A stretch of DNA of 64,000 bases from Haloplanus rubicundus (GTDB lineage Archaea > Halobacteriota > Halobacteria > Halobacteriales > Haloferacaceae): contig NZ_CP031148.1 in the NCBI RefSeq assembly GCF_003342675.1, forward strand, positions 1,984,001-2,048,000, written 5' to 3'. The notes under the pieces were generated by a model. That model saw only the letters and a list, made by a program, of their open reading frames with translations. It was not told the origin of the DNA and made no database searches. This document shows, piece by piece, positions 33,434-43,001 of this stretch (positions are counted from its first letter, which is position 1; each line of letters starts with the position of its first letter). Made by a program: the position numbers and the translations under genes.

Positions 33434-33850
33434 TCAGCCGAGCGTGGCTTCGAGGTGATCGAACTGCGCGTCGAGTTCCTTCCGTCGCTGCCGGCGGATG
33501 ATCGTCGAATCCAGCAGGTCGCCGACGAGCGCCACGTCGAGCGCGAAGTCGGTCGATGCCTCGACGCGCGTGCCCTCGACGCCCGCGTCTTCGAGATGGT
33601 ACTCGGTCCGCATCGACTCGAAGATGCCCTCGCGCTGTTCGTACGCGAGGACGGCCGTCGGGTCGTCGACGCGCTCGAGCCCCAACTCGATGGTGGCGAT
33701 GCCCACCCGGTTGACGAGGTGAATCTCGTCGCCGTCGACGGTCACCTCGTCGAACCCCGCGGCGCGCATGAACGGTTCGACGTCCAGTATCGCCTCCCGA
33801 ACGGCCTCGGCCGGCGCGGCTATCGTCCGCGCGACGGTGACTGTCTGCAT
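33434..33850 (-). CDS. SRPBCC-fold ligand-binding protein
   Basis: A 138-residue START/polyketide-cyclase-like protein: MQTVTVARTIAAPAEAVREAI, central beta strands VDGDEIHLVNRVGIATIELGLERV and a C-terminal long helix RRQRRKELDAQFDHLEATL. These proteins bind hydrophobic ligands in a helix-grip cavity. Position at the head of the minus-strand cluster containing the CGCGG peptide and radical SAM enzyme suggests it binds a product or cofactor there; this is inference. The start Met at 33850 is chosen from the family pattern. Confidence 0.83.
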   Translation of the reverse strand: MQTVTVARTIAAPAEAVREAILDVEPFMRAAGFDEVTVDGDEIHLVNRVGIATIELGLERVDDPTAVLAYEQREGIFESMRTEYHLEDAGVEGTRVEASTDFALDVALVGDLLDSTIIRRQRRKELDAQFDHLEATLG

Positions 33851-33944
33851 ACGCGTAGCCCCCGTCGCCAGGGTGATGAAGCCCGGCGGTGGGGCGAACC
33901 CGTTCGGGACAACGGCCTCGGTTTCGGCGCCCCACCTCTCTGCT

Positions 33945-34208
33945 ATGTCAGGTGTCGACTCACTCCTGGCCGAGACGAACGCCCCGTCGACCACGGTCCA
34001 CGACGTACTCGACGTGCGTGAACTCCCGCCGCCGGAGCCGCTGAAGGTTACGCTGGAGACCCTCGCCGAACTCGACGACGACGGCGTCGTCGTGCAGGTG
34101 AGCGACCGCGTTCCCCAGCACCTGTTCCCGCGTCTCGACGACCGGGGGTTCGCCTACGACACCGTCGAGCGGGACGACCGCGTCGTGACCGCCATCTGGC
34201 GCGCGTGA
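33945..34208 (+). CDS. DUF2249 protein
   Basis: An 87-residue protein with the TusA-like DUF2249 fold: LDVRELPPPEPLKVTLETLAELDDDGVVVQVSDRVPQHLFPRLDDRGFAYDTVER. DUF2249 proteins are often encoded with denitrification and nitric oxide genes in haloarchaea. Here it is divergent from the SRPBCC gene and so shares its promoter region with the radical SAM cluster. It has no Cys of the TusA sulfurtransferase type, so it is not a sulfur carrier. Confidence 0.85.
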   Translation: MSGVDSLLAETNAPSTTVHDVLDVRELPPPEPLKVTLETLAELDDDGVVVQVSDRVPQHLFPRLDDRGFAYDTVERDDRVVTAIWRA

Positions 34209-34224
34209 CGCCCCGGTTCCCGTG

Positions 34225-34234
34225 GCTTTTTATC
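34225..34234 (+). promoter_or_regulatory. TATA box of the Trm112-like gene
   Basis: GCTTTTTATC is centred about 26 bases ahead of the first ATG at 34255, leaving a leaderless start there or at 34258. Confidence 0.6.
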
Positions 34235-34254
34235 GACCCGACACCTCCCATCGA

Positions 34255-34446
34255 ATGATGAAGGAATCCCTGATGGACATCCTCTGTGATCCACTCGATA
34301 AGAGCGACCTGGAACTCGAAGTGGACGAACGGGACGGCGAGGAGATCATCGAGGGGCGGCTCGTCGGCACCGTCACGGGCGAGGTGTACCCCATCGAGGA
34401 CGGCATCCCGAACCTCCTGCCGCCGGATATGCGCGACGACGAGTAG
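34255..34446 (+). CDS. Trm112-like methyltransferase-partner protein
   Basis: A 63-residue protein with the Trm112/YcaR zinc-ribbon-like fold: MKESLMDILCDPLDKSDLELEVDERDGEEIIEGRLVGTVTGEVYPIEDGIPNLLPPDM. In archaea and eukaryotes Trm112 activates several SAM-dependent methyltransferases of tRNA, rRNA and release factor. It has a single Cys, so no zinc site is expected. ATG codons at 34255 and 34258 both suit the promoter. The expected methyltransferases are not in this window. Confidence 0.88.
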   Translation: MMKESLMDILCDPLDKSDLELEVDERDGEEIIEGRLVGTVTGEVYPIEDGIPNLLPPDMRDDE

Positions 34447-34528
34447 GTTCGGTGACCGAACGACGACACCCGGCCGGCGCTCACGCCCGGCCTGAAGCTT
34501 TTTCCTCCCCCGGTACGACCCTCGGCCT

Positions 34529-35110
34529 GTGACTCCGGTGTTGCTCGTCGAGTTGAACCGTGGGCAGCTTCACGACGTGGAGGCTCCGGCGGAGTTCGCC
34601 ACCTCGGAGCCGTTCTCCGTCGAGCTTCGCAACCACGGCGAAGCCGTCCACGTCCACGTCCGCGCCGACGATACCCTGGCCGCGGCCGCCCGCATCGACG
34701 CCGACGGCAACCTCTTCGTCGAGCGCGAGACGACCAAATCCGTCCCCGTCGGCGTCGGCCCCGTCGACGACCCCGTCACCGGCACGCTCGAAATCTCGAC
34801 GGGCTACGGCTCGGAGACGCGGTCCGTCGAGGTGACGGTCGAACCCGAATCCGACGGCGACGCCGTCGACGTCGACGAGACGCTCTCGAAACCACAGCGG
34901 CCCGACCCCGAGCCGGCCACCCCGTCGCTCGGCGACCGCCTCGCGGGCGCCCTCCCCGGCCGCCGCGTCGTGCCCGTTCTCCTCCTCGGCGTCGTTGCCG
35001 TCGCCGTCGCCGCCGCCGTCGCGAACGCCGTCCGCAGTCCCGCGGTGCTCGTCGGCGCCGGCGTCGTCGTCGGCGCGGTGCTCGTCGCCATCGTCGCCTT
35101 GCTTCGCTGA
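34529..35110 (+). CDS. Membrane-anchored protein of unknown function, C-terminal helices
   Basis: A 193-residue protein with GTG start. Residues 1-115 form a beta-rich, probably immunoglobulin-like domain (FSVELRNHGEAVHVHVRADDTL, SVPVGVGPVDDP, GYGSETRSVEVTVEPE). A Pro/Asp-rich linker precedes two C-terminal hydrophobic helices (about 148-168 and 173-190). The N-terminal domain shows no signal peptide, so it likely faces the cytoplasm. The stop overlaps the next gene (TGATG), implying coupling. Function unknown. Confidence 0.78.
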   Translation: MTPVLLVELNRGQLHDVEAPAEFATSEPFSVELRNHGEAVHVHVRADDTLAAAARIDADGNLFVERETTKSVPVGVGPVDDPVTGTLEISTGYGSETRSVEVTVEPESDGDAVDVDETLSKPQRPDPEPATPSLGDRLAGALPGRRVVPVLLLGVVAVAVAAAVANAVRSPAVLVGAGVVVGAVLVAIVALLR

Positions 35111-35523
35111 TGAGCGAGTCGTCCGCGTCCGCCGACGGCCCCGTCCTCCTGTTCGACGGCGTCTGCAACCTCTGTACCGGCGCCGTCCGGTTCGTCGTGC
35201 CCCGCGACCCCGACGGCCGGATTCGGTTCGCCCCCCTCCAGTCGGCCGCCGGGCGGGCGCTGTTGGCGCGTCACGACCTCCCCGACGACCTCGACAGCGT
35301 CGTCCTCGTCGAGGGCGACCGGGTGTACACGAAATCCGCCGCCGCCATCCGGGTGGCCGAGCTGCTCGGGTGGCCGTATCGGGCCGCGGCGGTCGCGCGC
35401 CTCCTCCCGCGACGGCTTCGGGACGCCGCGTACGACGTGATCGCCGCCAACCGCTACGACTGGTTCGGACGCAGAGAACAGTGTATGGTGCCGAGCGAGG
35501 ACGTGAGCGACCGGTTCCTCTGA
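35110..35523 (+). CDS. DUF393 / DCC family thiol-disulfide oxidoreductase
   Basis: A 137-residue thioredoxin-like protein with the DCC motif FDGVCNLCTGAVRF (CxxC), RFAPLQSAAGRALL, and the C-terminal YDWFGRREQCMVP. The N-terminal DGVCNLC motif is the family hallmark. The gene overlaps the upstream membrane protein by one base. A role in redox maintenance is likely; the partner is not known. Confidence 0.9.
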   Translation: MSESSASADGPVLLFDGVCNLCTGAVRFVVPRDPDGRIRFAPLQSAAGRALLARHDLPDDLDSVVLVEGDRVYTKSAAAIRVAELLGWPYRAAAVARLLPRRLRDAAYDVIAANRYDWFGRREQCMVPSEDVSDRFL

Positions 35524-35544
35524 TCGTCCGTCGGTGTTTCTCGC

Positions 35545-36876
35545 CTACTCCTCGGCGAGGCGGCCCGGAATCCACTCGCCCGCGAACTCCTCGTGGAGGT
35601 ACGGCTTCGCGTTCTCGCCGGCGTAGGTGGCGACGAGGTGGCCGTCGCCTTCGAGGTAGTACTTGTACGTCGTCAGGCCGTCGAGGCCGACGGGACCGCG
35701 GGCGTGGATCTTGCCCGTACTGATCCCGACTTCGGCGCCGAGACCGTAGCGGTAGCCGTCGGCGAAGCGCGTCGAGGCGTTGTGGAAGACGCTCGCGGCG
35801 TCGATGCTCCGCATGAACGTCGCCGCGCGGTCGCTGTCCTCGGTCAGGATGGATTCGGTGTGTTTCGAGCCGTGGGCGTTGACGTGGTCGATGGCCGAAT
35901 CCAGCGAGTCGACGACCTTGATCGAGAGTTCGAGGTCGCCGTACTCCGTCTCCCAGTCCGCGTCGGTCGCGGGGTCGACGTCGACGACCTCCCGTGTCGC
36001 CGCGTCGCCGCGGAGGGTGACGCCCGCCTCGCGATAGCGCTCGACCATGTCGGGCAGGAAGTCGGCGGCGACCGACTCGTGGACCAGCAGGGTCTCGACG
36101 GCGTTACAGACCGCGGGGTACTGCACCTTCGCGTCGAAGGCCACGTCTTCGGCCATCTCCAGGTCCGCGTCGTGGTCGACGAAGACGTGACAGATGCCCT
36201 CCGTATGCCCGAGGACCGGAATCTTGGTGTTGTCCTGGATGTAGCTCACGAACTCCGACGACCCGCGGGGCATGAGGAGGTCGATGGAGTCGTCCATATC
36301 GAGCATCGTGTTCACGTCCTCGCGGGCCTCGATCAGTTGCGCCCAGCCGTCGGGCATCTCGCCCGCCGCCTCGCGGATGACCTCGTAGAGGACGCGGTTG
36401 GAGTGGCTGGCCTCGCTCCCGCCCTTGAGGATCACCGCGTTCCCCGATTTCAGGCTCAGGGCGGCGATCTGAACCAGCGCGTCCGGTCGGGACTCGAAGA
36501 CGGTGCCGATGACGCCGATGGGGACGCCCACCTTGTAGAGTTCGAGACCGTCGTCGAGGCGGCGGGCGGAGAGCGTCCGTCCCAGCGGGTCGTCCTGTTC
36601 GGCGACGCTACGTACCATCTCCGCGATGTCGTCGAGTTTCGACGGCGAGAGCTTCAGGCGGTCGACGAGCGCCTGACTGTACTCGCCGGCTTCGAGCAGC
36701 GCCTCGCCTTCGGCCACGTCCGTCTCGTTGGCGTCGAGGATGCGCTCCTCGTTCGCCGCGAGGGCGTCGGCGATGGCGTGGAGCGCCTCGCTCCGTTCGT
36801 CGTCGTCCAGTTTCGCCAGCTCCAGCGCGGCGCTCTGTGCCTCGGCGACCTTCCGTTCGGTGGCTTGCTCAGTCAT
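35545..36876 (-). CDS. proA: Glutamate-5-semialdehyde dehydrogenase (ProA)
   Basis: Reduces glutamyl-5-phosphate to glutamate-5-semialdehyde with NADPH in proline synthesis. The 443 residues match the family: [40 protein letters not shown], the active-site Cys in [10 protein letters not shown], and the C-terminal [15 protein letters not shown]. It is the last gene of proC-proB-proA on the minus strand. Its start overlaps the proB stop by eight bases, so translation is coupled. Confidence 0.96.
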   Translation of the reverse strand: MTEQATERKVAEAQSAALELAKLDDDERSEALHAIADALAANEERILDANETDVAEGEALLEAGEYSQALVDRLKLSPSKLDDIAEMVRSVAEQDDPLGRTLSARRLDDGLELYKVGVPIGVIGTVFESRPDALVQIAALSLKSGNAVILKGGSEASHSNRVLYEVIREAAGEMPDGWAQLIEAREDVNTMLDMDDSIDLLMPRGSSEFVSYIQDNTKIPVLGHTEGICHVFVDHDADLEMAEDVAFDAKVQYPAVCNAVETLLVHESVAADFLPDMVERYREAGVTLRGDAATREVVDVDPATDADWETEYGDLELSIKVVDSLDSAIDHVNAHGSKHTESILTEDSDRAATFMRSIDAASVFHNASTRFADGYRYGLGAEVGISTGKIHARGPVGLDGLTTYKYYLEGDGHLVATYAGENAKPYLHEEFAGEWIPGRLAEE

Positions 36877-37714
36877 CGATGACCCCGTTCACGGGGACGA
36901 ATAGCGTCCCCACGGATTTGCCAGTAGCGATTTTTTCCAGCACGTCCGGCTCGGCCGACGCCGCGATGATCGCCGGGATGCCGTGTTCGCTCGCGTCGCG
37001 GGCGCCCTCCACTTTCGTCCGGATGCCCCCGAACCCGACCCCCTCGCTCGACGCGCCGGCGACGAGTTCCTGGACGTAGCCGTAGTTGCGGCCGACGGCC
37101 TCGATGCGCTTCGCGTCGGGGTCCCGTTTCGGGTTGCCGGTGTAGACGCCGTCCACGTCCGTCAGCGTCACCAGCAGATCCACGTCGACGCCGATGGCCA
37201 CCGACGAGGAGAGCATGTCGTTGTCGCCGATCCGGATCTCCTCGGTCGCCACCGCGTCGTTCTCGTTGATGATGGGGACGACACCCCAATCGAGTAGCGT
37301 CTCGACCGTGTTCCGGAAGTTGGTGAAGCGTTCCGGATTTTCGAGGTCGTGATCGGTCAGGAGAATCTGGGCCACCGTCCGGCCGTAGCGCTCGAAGCTC
37401 TCCGTGTAGCGGCGCATGAGGTGGCTCTGCCCGACCGTCGAGAGCGCCTGTGACTCCTCGACGGTCTCCTGGGGGTAGCCCACGCGGCCCTTGCCGGCGC
37501 CGATGGCGCCCGAGGAGACGAGCAGGACCTCCTTGCCCCGAGAGAGGAGCGCCTCCACGTCGTCGACGAGTTTGTCGAGTTTGGCGTCGTCCAAGTTGGA
37601 CTCGTCGTCGGTCAGCGAGTTGGTGCCGGCCTTGACGACGACGCGCTCCGCGTCCGCCGCCAACTGCCGGGCGTGCTCGATCTCTTCGGGGGCGACCGCT
37701 TCGCTCTCACTCAT
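36869..37714 (-). CDS. proB: Glutamate 5-kinase (ProB), no PUA domain
   Basis: Phosphorylates glutamate as the first, usually feedback-regulated step of proline synthesis. The 281-residue amino acid kinase-fold protein has [41 protein letters not shown] and [16 protein letters not shown]. It lacks the C-terminal PUA domain of bacterial enzymes, a common archaeal form. It overlaps proC by eight bases at its start. The ATG at 37714 is chosen over a longer Arg-rich extension. Confidence 0.95.
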   Translation of the reverse strand: MSESEAVAPEEIEHARQLAADAERVVVKAGTNSLTDDESNLDDAKLDKLVDDVEALLSRGKEVLLVSSGAIGAGKGRVGYPQETVEESQALSTVGQSHLMRRYTESFERYGRTVAQILLTDHDLENPERFTNFRNTVETLLDWGVVPIINENDAVATEEIRIGDNDMLSSSVAIGVDVDLLVTLTDVDGVYTGNPKRDPDAKRIEAVGRNYGYVQELVAGASSEGVGFGGIRTKVEGARDASEHGIPAIIAASAEPDVLEKIATGKSVGTLFVPVNGVIDD

Positions 37715-38483
37715 CGTCGAACCCGCCGGCGAGTTCGCGGGAACGCTCGGCGGCGGCACCCAGCGTCTCCGCCAGCACCGACTCCACGTCGCTGTCCCAG
37801 AGGACCTCCATCCCCTCGATGGTCGTGCCACCTTCGGTCGCGACGGCGTCGATCAGGGCGTCGGTGTCCTCGTCGGACCGGACGACCGTCTCGGCCGCGC
37901 CCTTGAACGTCTGGGCGGCGAGCGTCGCCGCCGCGTCGGGGGGCAGTCCCTCGGCGACGGCCGCCTTCCGCATCGCGCCGATGAGGTAGTAGACGAAGGC
38001 CGGGCCGCTCCCGTTCAGCGCCGTCGCCACGTCCATCTCCCCCTCCTCGATTTCGACGAACTCGCCCAGGTCGTCGAGGATGTCGCGCACGTCGTCGTCG
38101 ACGTCGTCCCACGAGACGGCCGCGGCCATCTCGCCCAACTCGGCGGCGAGGTTGGGCATGATCCGGACGACGGTGGCGTCGGTGTGGGACTCGACGAACG
38201 ACCGCGGGACGCCCGCGGCGATGGTGACGAGCGTCGCGTCGGCCGGCAGGTCGAGGTCGGCGAGCACCGCCGCGATGACCTTCGGCTTGACCGCGACGAA
38301 CACCACGTCGGCGTCGGCGGCCGACGCGATGTCGGTCGTCGTCTCGGCGCAGTACGGCTCGACTGCTTCGAGGGCGCTCGTGTCCAGATCACACGCGACC
38401 ACCCTGTGGGTGCCGGTCCGGTCGAGGCCCCTGATCAGGGCGCTCCCCATGTGACCGCACCCGATGACGCTAACGTCGGTCAT
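37707..38483 (-). CDS. proC: Pyrroline-5-carboxylate reductase (ProC)
   Basis: Final step of proline synthesis, reducing pyrroline-5-carboxylate with NAD(P)H. The 258 residues carry the Rossmann start [32 protein letters not shown], and the signature [23 protein letters not shown]. It is the first gene of the proCBA operon. The ATG at 38483 sits correctly behind its TATA box; a TTG 12 bases upstream is an unlikely alternative. Confidence 0.96.
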   Translation of the reverse strand: MTDVSVIGCGHMGSALIRGLDRTGTHRVVACDLDTSALEAVEPYCAETTTDIASAADADVVFVAVKPKVIAAVLADLDLPADATLVTIAAGVPRSFVESHTDATVVRIMPNLAAELGEMAAAVSWDDVDDDVRDILDDLGEFVEIEEGEMDVATALNGSGPAFVYYLIGAMRKAAVAEGLPPDAAATLAAQTFKGAAETVVRSDEDTDALIDAVATEGGTTIEGMEVLWDSDVESVLAETLGAAAERSRELAGGFDDE

Positions 38484-38510
38484 TCGTACGTCCAATAGAC
38501 GGGGACACCG

Positions 38511-38516
38511 ATATAC
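38511..38516 (-). promoter_or_regulatory. TATA box of the proCBA operon
   Basis: On the minus strand GTATAT lies about 27 bases before the proC ATG at 38483, so the mRNA is probably leaderless. Confidence 0.55.
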
Positions 38517-38558
38517 GGGTGTTGATTCCAGTCAGGTACTGCCGGCTCGACCGACAGA

Positions 38559-38570
38559 ATTTATCTTATA
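38559..38570 (+). promoter_or_regulatory. TATA box of the OsmC gene
   Basis: ATTTATCTTATA is centred about 26 bases before the ATG at 38589. Together with the proC promoter it forms a divergent promoter region of about 100 bases. Confidence 0.55.
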
Positions 38571-38588
38571 CTGACACGTATGGACGGT

Positions 38589-39017
38589 ATGGCACGCGAG
38601 TCCACCGCCTCGGAGACCACGATTACGGTCACCGGTCGGAGCGAGGGACCGAAGCGAACGACCATCGAGACTGCCGAGACGGAGTTCGTCGTCGGCGACG
38701 CGAGTCCCCTCGAACACCTCCTGGGGTCGCTCGCCGCCTGCATCAACGTCATCGGTCACCTCGTCGCCAAGGAACGTGGGATGGTCGTCCGCGGCCTCGA
38801 CGTGCGCGTCGAGGGCGACATCGACGCCGCGAGGTACAAGGGCGGGGAGACGGACTCACGGGCGGGGTTCGGGTCGATCCGGGCGCACGTGACCGTCGAC
38901 GCCGACGCCGATGCCGACGCGCTGGCGGACTGGATGGCCGAAGTCGAGGAACGCTGTCCCGTCGCCGACAACCTGGATGCCGGAACCGACGTGCACGTCG
39001 AGGTCGAACGCACCTGA
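38589..39017 (+). CDS. OsmC family peroxiredoxin-like protein
   Basis: A 142-residue OsmC/Ohr-fold protein that reduces organic or inorganic peroxides with a Cys pair. The conserved SPLEHLLGSLAACINVIGHLVAKERGM contains one typical Cys; the second family Cys appears as RCPVADNL near the end. The start is ATG 38589 or nine bases upstream at 38580; the TATA spacing favours 38589. Probably monocistronic. A second OsmC-like protein is at 54162. Confidence 0.87.
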   Translation: MARESTASETTITVTGRSEGPKRTTIETAETEFVVGDASPLEHLLGSLAACINVIGHLVAKERGMVVRGLDVRVEGDIDAARYKGGETDSRAGFGSIRAHVTVDADADADALADWMAEVEERCPVADNLDAGTDVHVEVERT

Positions 39018-39123
39018 CCGATCGCGCCCCGTCGCCGCGGCGACGGGATTTATGCTCGGGACGTACGCAGGTGCGGAACGTGTCGTTCCGACCGACAGGC
39101 CGTCCGATGGGATGGGCGTAGCG

Positions 39124-39828
39124 ATGGCACCCGCCCCGCCCCGACTGTTCGCTTCGCCGCGGGCGCGCCGCCAGGTCCTCCTCCACCTACTCCTCGTGGG
39201 ACTCCTTCTGGTCGGCGCGGCGGTCCTGTTGCGCCGGCAGATAGCGTTCCTGACCGACGCCGAGGCGGCCCGGGCGTACGTCCGGGGCTTCGGCGTCTGG
39301 GCGCCGCTGGCGTTGATCGTCCTCCAGGCGCTCCAGGTGGTGCTCGCGCCGGTGCCCGGACAGGTGCTGGCCGCCGTCGCCGGCTACCTCTTCGGCCCGT
39401 GGTGGGGGACGCTCTACAACGTCGTCGGCATCGGCATCGGGAGCGCCGCCGCGTTCTGGCTGTCGCGCCGATTCGGGCGGACCTACGTCGAGCGGATGGT
39501 CGCCGAGGACGCGCTGGCGACGTTCGACGGATTCGTCGAGCGGCGCGGCCTCCTCAGCCTCTTAGTCCTCTTTTTGATCCCCGGACTACCCGACGACGCC
39601 ATCTGTTTCGTCGGCGGCCTTACGCCCATCCGACTCCGAAAACTCGTCGTCGTCGCCGTGGTCGGGCGGGCGCCCGCCTTCTTTCTCGCGAACGTCTTCG
39701 GCGACCTGATCGCGACCGGCGACACCGAGGTGGCGATTGGACTACTCGTCCTGCTCACGGGGCTCTCCGCGCTCGGCTACGCGAACCGGGACCGGATCGC
39801 CCGTCGGCTGGACGGGTGGCGTCGGTGA
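39124..39828 (+). CDS. TVP38/TMEM64 (VTT domain) membrane protein
   Basis: A 234-residue DedA-like protein with about five hydrophobic segments. It has the VTT motif AGYLFGPWWGTLYNVVGIGIGSAAAFWLSRRFGR and the later FLIPGLPDDAICFVGGLTPI. VTT proteins are thought to move lipids or ions across the membrane. An ATG 12 bases upstream is in frame. Transcript linkage to cysS downstream is unlikely because of a 200-base gap. Confidence 0.88.
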   Translation: MAPAPPRLFASPRARRQVLLHLLLVGLLLVGAAVLLRRQIAFLTDAEAARAYVRGFGVWAPLALIVLQALQVVLAPVPGQVLAAVAGYLFGPWWGTLYNVVGIGIGSAAAFWLSRRFGRTYVERMVAEDALATFDGFVERRGLLSLLVLFLIPGLPDDAICFVGGLTPIRLRKLVVVAVVGRAPAFFLANVFGDLIATGDTEVAIGLLVLLTGLSALGYANRDRIARRLDGWRR

Positions 39829-40029
39829 CGGAGAAACGGTGGCGGCGCCCGGAAGCGTCCGCGGGGACCGAACTCGCGACGGATCGCACTCGTCGCGTGG
39901 GAATGCAAGTCCCGACCCCGGATAACTGTAATCCGAACGACTATTCTGTAAGCTGGCTTATGAAAGGCCCGGACGGCGGCCGACGCGCGTTTCTACAGAT
40001 ATTAATGCCTCGACTTGGAAGGCTCTCCA

Positions 40030-41517
40030 ATGACGCTGTCCGTGACCAACACGCTGACGGGCGAGCGAGAGGCGTTCGAGCCGGGGGGCGACGAAGTCCT
40101 GTTGTACGTCTGTGGGCTGACGGTCTCGGACGACGCCCACCTCGGCCACGCCCGGGTGTGGACTCACGCCGACGTGATGCACCGGTGGCTCGACCATCTC
40201 GGCTACGACGTGCGTCACGTCGAGAACTTCACCGACGTGAACGAGAAGATCGTCGCCCGCGTCGGCGAGGACGACCTCGGCGAGTCGGAACTCGACGTCG
40301 CGGAGGGTTTCATCGCCTCCGTCCTCGCCGACATGCGCGGCCTGAACCTGAAGCGCGCGGCGGTGTACCCGCGGGTCTCGGAGCACATCCCCGAAATCGT
40401 CGCCCTCGTCGAGCGGCTGCTCGACCGCGGCTACGCCTACGAGACGAACGGCTCCGTCTACTTCGACGTGACGCAGTTCGAGGACTACGGCAAACTCTCG
40501 AACCAGCGCCCCGAGGATATGGAGGCCCAGGGCGACCCCGACGAGCGAAGTGAGAAGCGCAACCCCGCGGACTTCGCGCTCTGGAAGGCAAACGGCGTCT
40601 CCCCCGGCGACGTGGCCGAACACCGGAAGGACGACCGGCCAGTCGGCGACCATCCCCCGTCCGGCGAGACGTGGGACTCCCCGTGGGGCGAGGGACGGCC
40701 CGGCTGGCACATCGAGTGCTCCGCGATGAGCACGACCCATCTGGACGACACCATCGACATCCACGTCGGCGGTCACGATCTGGTCTTTCCCCACCACGAG
40801 AACGAAATCGCCCAGAGCGAGGCGGCGACGGGGGAGCAGTTCGCGCGCTACTGGCTCCACACCGGCCTCCTCGAAACCGCCGGCGAGAAGATGAGCTCCA
40901 GCCTCGGCAACTACTTCTACGTCACCGACGCCCTCGAGGAGTTCGGCCCGAACGTCGTCCGGACGTTCTACTGCTCGACCAACTACGGGTCGAAACAGAC
41001 CTACAGCGAGGCGGCGATGGCGGAGGCCGAGGAGCGCTGGGAACGCCTCGAACGTGCCCACGAGGCGGCCGTCGAGGCCTGCGACGGCGTCGACGCCCGC
41101 ACCAAAGTCGAGGACGACGACCTGCGGACGGCCGTCGAACGGACCCGCGAGGAGTTCACGGCGGCCATGAACGACGACTTCGGGGTGCGCGAGGCGATGG
41201 CCGCCCTGCTGGAACTCGCGACGGCGGTCAACCGCCACGTCGACGGGCACGAGGAGTACGACTACGTCGGCCTCCGGGAGGCGGTGGAGACGTTCGAGGA
41301 CCTCGCGGAGGGCGTCCTGGGACTCGACTTCGGCGGCGGAGCGGACGCCGGCGGCGAGGCGCACCTCGCCGACGACCTGATCGAACTCGTCCTCGACGTG
41401 CGCGAGGCCGAACGCGAGGCGGGCAACTACGACCGGGCCGACGACCTGCGCGACGACCTAGAGGCACTCGGCGTCACCGTCGAGGACGGCGACGAGGGGC
41501 CGACGTATCGGTACTGA
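40030..41517 (+). CDS. cysS: Cysteinyl-tRNA synthetase
   Basis: Charges tRNA-Cys. The 495 residues show LYVCGLTVSDDAHLGHARVWTHADV (Zn-Cys and HIGH-type HLGH), HIECSAMSTTHL with the second Zn Cys, GGHDLVFPHHENEIAQSEA, and EKMSSSLGN (KMSKS). The CP-containing loop holds an acidic insertion around HPPSGETWDSPWGE. The C-terminal ends in the DALR-like anticodon region. ATG 40030 is chosen over TTG 40015; an AGATATTAAT element 25-30 bases upstream supports a leaderless mRNA. Confidence 0.96.
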   Translation: MTLSVTNTLTGEREAFEPGGDEVLLYVCGLTVSDDAHLGHARVWTHADVMHRWLDHLGYDVRHVENFTDVNEKIVARVGEDDLGESELDVAEGFIASVLADMRGLNLKRAAVYPRVSEHIPEIVALVERLLDRGYAYETNGSVYFDVTQFEDYGKLSNQRPEDMEAQGDPDERSEKRNPADFALWKANGVSPGDVAEHRKDDRPVGDHPPSGETWDSPWGEGRPGWHIECSAMSTTHLDDTIDIHVGGHDLVFPHHENEIAQSEAATGEQFARYWLHTGLLETAGEKMSSSLGNYFYVTDALEEFGPNVVRTFYCSTNYGSKQTYSEAAMAEAEERWERLERAHEAAVEACDGVDARTKVEDDDLRTAVERTREEFTAAMNDDFGVREAMAALLELATAVNRHVDGHEEYDYVGLREAVETFEDLAEGVLGLDFGGGADAGGEAHLADDLIELVLDVREAEREAGNYDRADDLRDDLEALGVTVEDGDEGPTYRY

Positions 41518-41535
41518 CGGCCGCGGCGACGCGCC

Positions 41536-42051
41536 CTACCACGCCCGCGTCCGGGTGACCAGCCAGCCCGCCCCGGCGACGACGAGCAGGACGGCCCCGA
41601 CGACGACCACGCCGTTACCGAGGGCGGTGCCAACGGCAACCCCCAGCCACGCGAGTCCGAAGACGGCGTGAGCGGCGGCGAAGAGCCGGTGGCCGCGGCG
41701 GTAGAAGACGCCGGCGCCGAGACAGAAGCCGGCGCCGAGGGCTACCGTCGAGAGCGCGACGGGCCGCGCCCGTACCGGTCCGAGCGCGACGGCGCCGACG
41801 AGGGGGTCGACGAGAAAGAGCAGGCCGCCGGCGCCGACGAGGAGGCCGACGACGGCCGGTCCGAACTCGAAGTCGAAGGAGGATGGGAGAGAGCGGTCGT
41901 CGTCCGGGTCGACGGGGTCGGTCACGGGGACACGATCCTCGCGTGCGTGGCTCTGCCGGTCGACGACCCGTTCATCGTCCCACTCTTCGGCCACGCCCGA
42001 TTGAACCTTCGGGTCAGCGACATCCTCGTACTGTCGGCCGTAACTGTTCAA
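41536..42051 (-). CDS. Small four-helix membrane protein
   Basis: A predicted protein of up to 171 residues with an acidic N-terminal 55 residues and four hydrophobic helices (about 63-83, 93-112, 123-139, 143-162). No family is recognised. The longest frame starts at TTG 42051, and no ATG occurs before the first helix, so the start is uncertain. It converges with cysS, with an 18-base gap. Confidence 0.6.
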   Translation of the reverse strand: MNSYGRQYEDVADPKVQSGVAEEWDDERVVDRQSHAREDRVPVTDPVDPDDDRSLPSSFDFEFGPAVVGLLVGAGGLLFLVDPLVGAVALGPVRARPVALSTVALGAGFCLGAGVFYRRGHRLFAAAHAVFGLAWLGVAVGTALGNGVVVVGAVLLVVAGAGWLVTRTRAW

Positions 42052-42133
42052 GAGATCCGTCGCCCCGGAGTGACGAATCTCTCGATCGACGTACAGCCGG
42101 CAGTATTAGGCCACGGGCACGATAGCGACGCAC

Positions 42134-42982
42134 GTGACCTACCAGCGACCGGATCTGCGCGGGCGGACCGCGTTCGTCACGGGGACGACGCGGGGGATCG
42201 GGAAGGAGATTGCACTCGCGCTCGCCGAGGCCGGCTGTAACGTCGTCTCGACCGGGAAGACCGTCGACGACAGCGACACCGACCTCGAGGGAACCATCCA
42301 CGAGACGGCGGCGGCGTGCGAGGATCGCGGCGTCGACGCCCACGCCATCCGGCTGGACGTGCGCGACACGGCCGCGGTGCGGGCCGCCGTCGACGAAGCC
42401 ATCGAGACGTTCGGCGAGGTGGATGTCGTCGTCAACAACGCGAGTGCGATCCAGCAGGCGGCCATCGAGGACCTCCCGGCCGACCGCTTCGACCTGCTGA
42501 CCGAGGTCAACGTCCGCGGCACCTACCTCGTCTCTCGCGCGTTCCTGCCACATCTCCGGGCGATCGGCGGCGGACATATCCTGACGAACGCGCCGCCGAT
42601 CCGGATGGACCGGGCGCCGGGGAAGGCGGCGTACGCGTGGTCGAAGCTGGGCATGACGTTCGCCACGCTCTCGCTCGCCGCGGAACTCGACGACGAACCG
42701 ATCGCCGCGAACGCGTTCTGGCCGGTCACGCTGATCGAGACGCGAGCGACGCGCTATTTCGGACTGGGCGACGCGGACGACTGGCGGACGCCGGCGGTCG
42801 TCGCGGACACGGTGCTGGAACTCCTCGACCGCGATCCGGGGACCTTCAGCGGGCACGCCGTGTACGACGAGGATGTCCTCCGGGCGGCAGGGATCGAGGA
42901 CTTCGGCAGGTACAACGTCACCGCGGGTGATCCGGAACCGAAGGCGGCGCGGATGTTCGACCCCGAGTACGAACGGCCCTGA
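42134..42982 (+). CDS. SDR family oxidoreductase, HSDL2-like
   Basis: A 282-residue SDR with FVTGTTRGIGKEIALALAEAG, TGKTVDD after the second strand, NNASAIQQ (NNAG), and YAWSK (YxxxK), plus the long C-terminal WPVTLIETRATRY region of HSDL2-type enzymes. The catalytic Ser position before it reads NAPPIRM, where a Ser is expected, so the tetrad may be atypical. The GTG start at 42134 lies 24 bases behind a GCAGTATTAG element. Substrate unknown. Confidence 0.86.
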   Translation: MTYQRPDLRGRTAFVTGTTRGIGKEIALALAEAGCNVVSTGKTVDDSDTDLEGTIHETAAACEDRGVDAHAIRLDVRDTAAVRAAVDEAIETFGEVDVVVNNASAIQQAAIEDLPADRFDLLTEVNVRGTYLVSRAFLPHLRAIGGGHILTNAPPIRMDRAPGKAAYAWSKLGMTFATLSLAAELDDEPIAANAFWPVTLIETRATRYFGLGDADDWRTPAVVADTVLELLDRDPGTFSGHAVYDEDVLRAAGIEDFGRYNVTAGDPEPKAARMFDPEYERP

Positions 42983-43001
42983 GGTCGACTCCGACGCCTT
43001 C

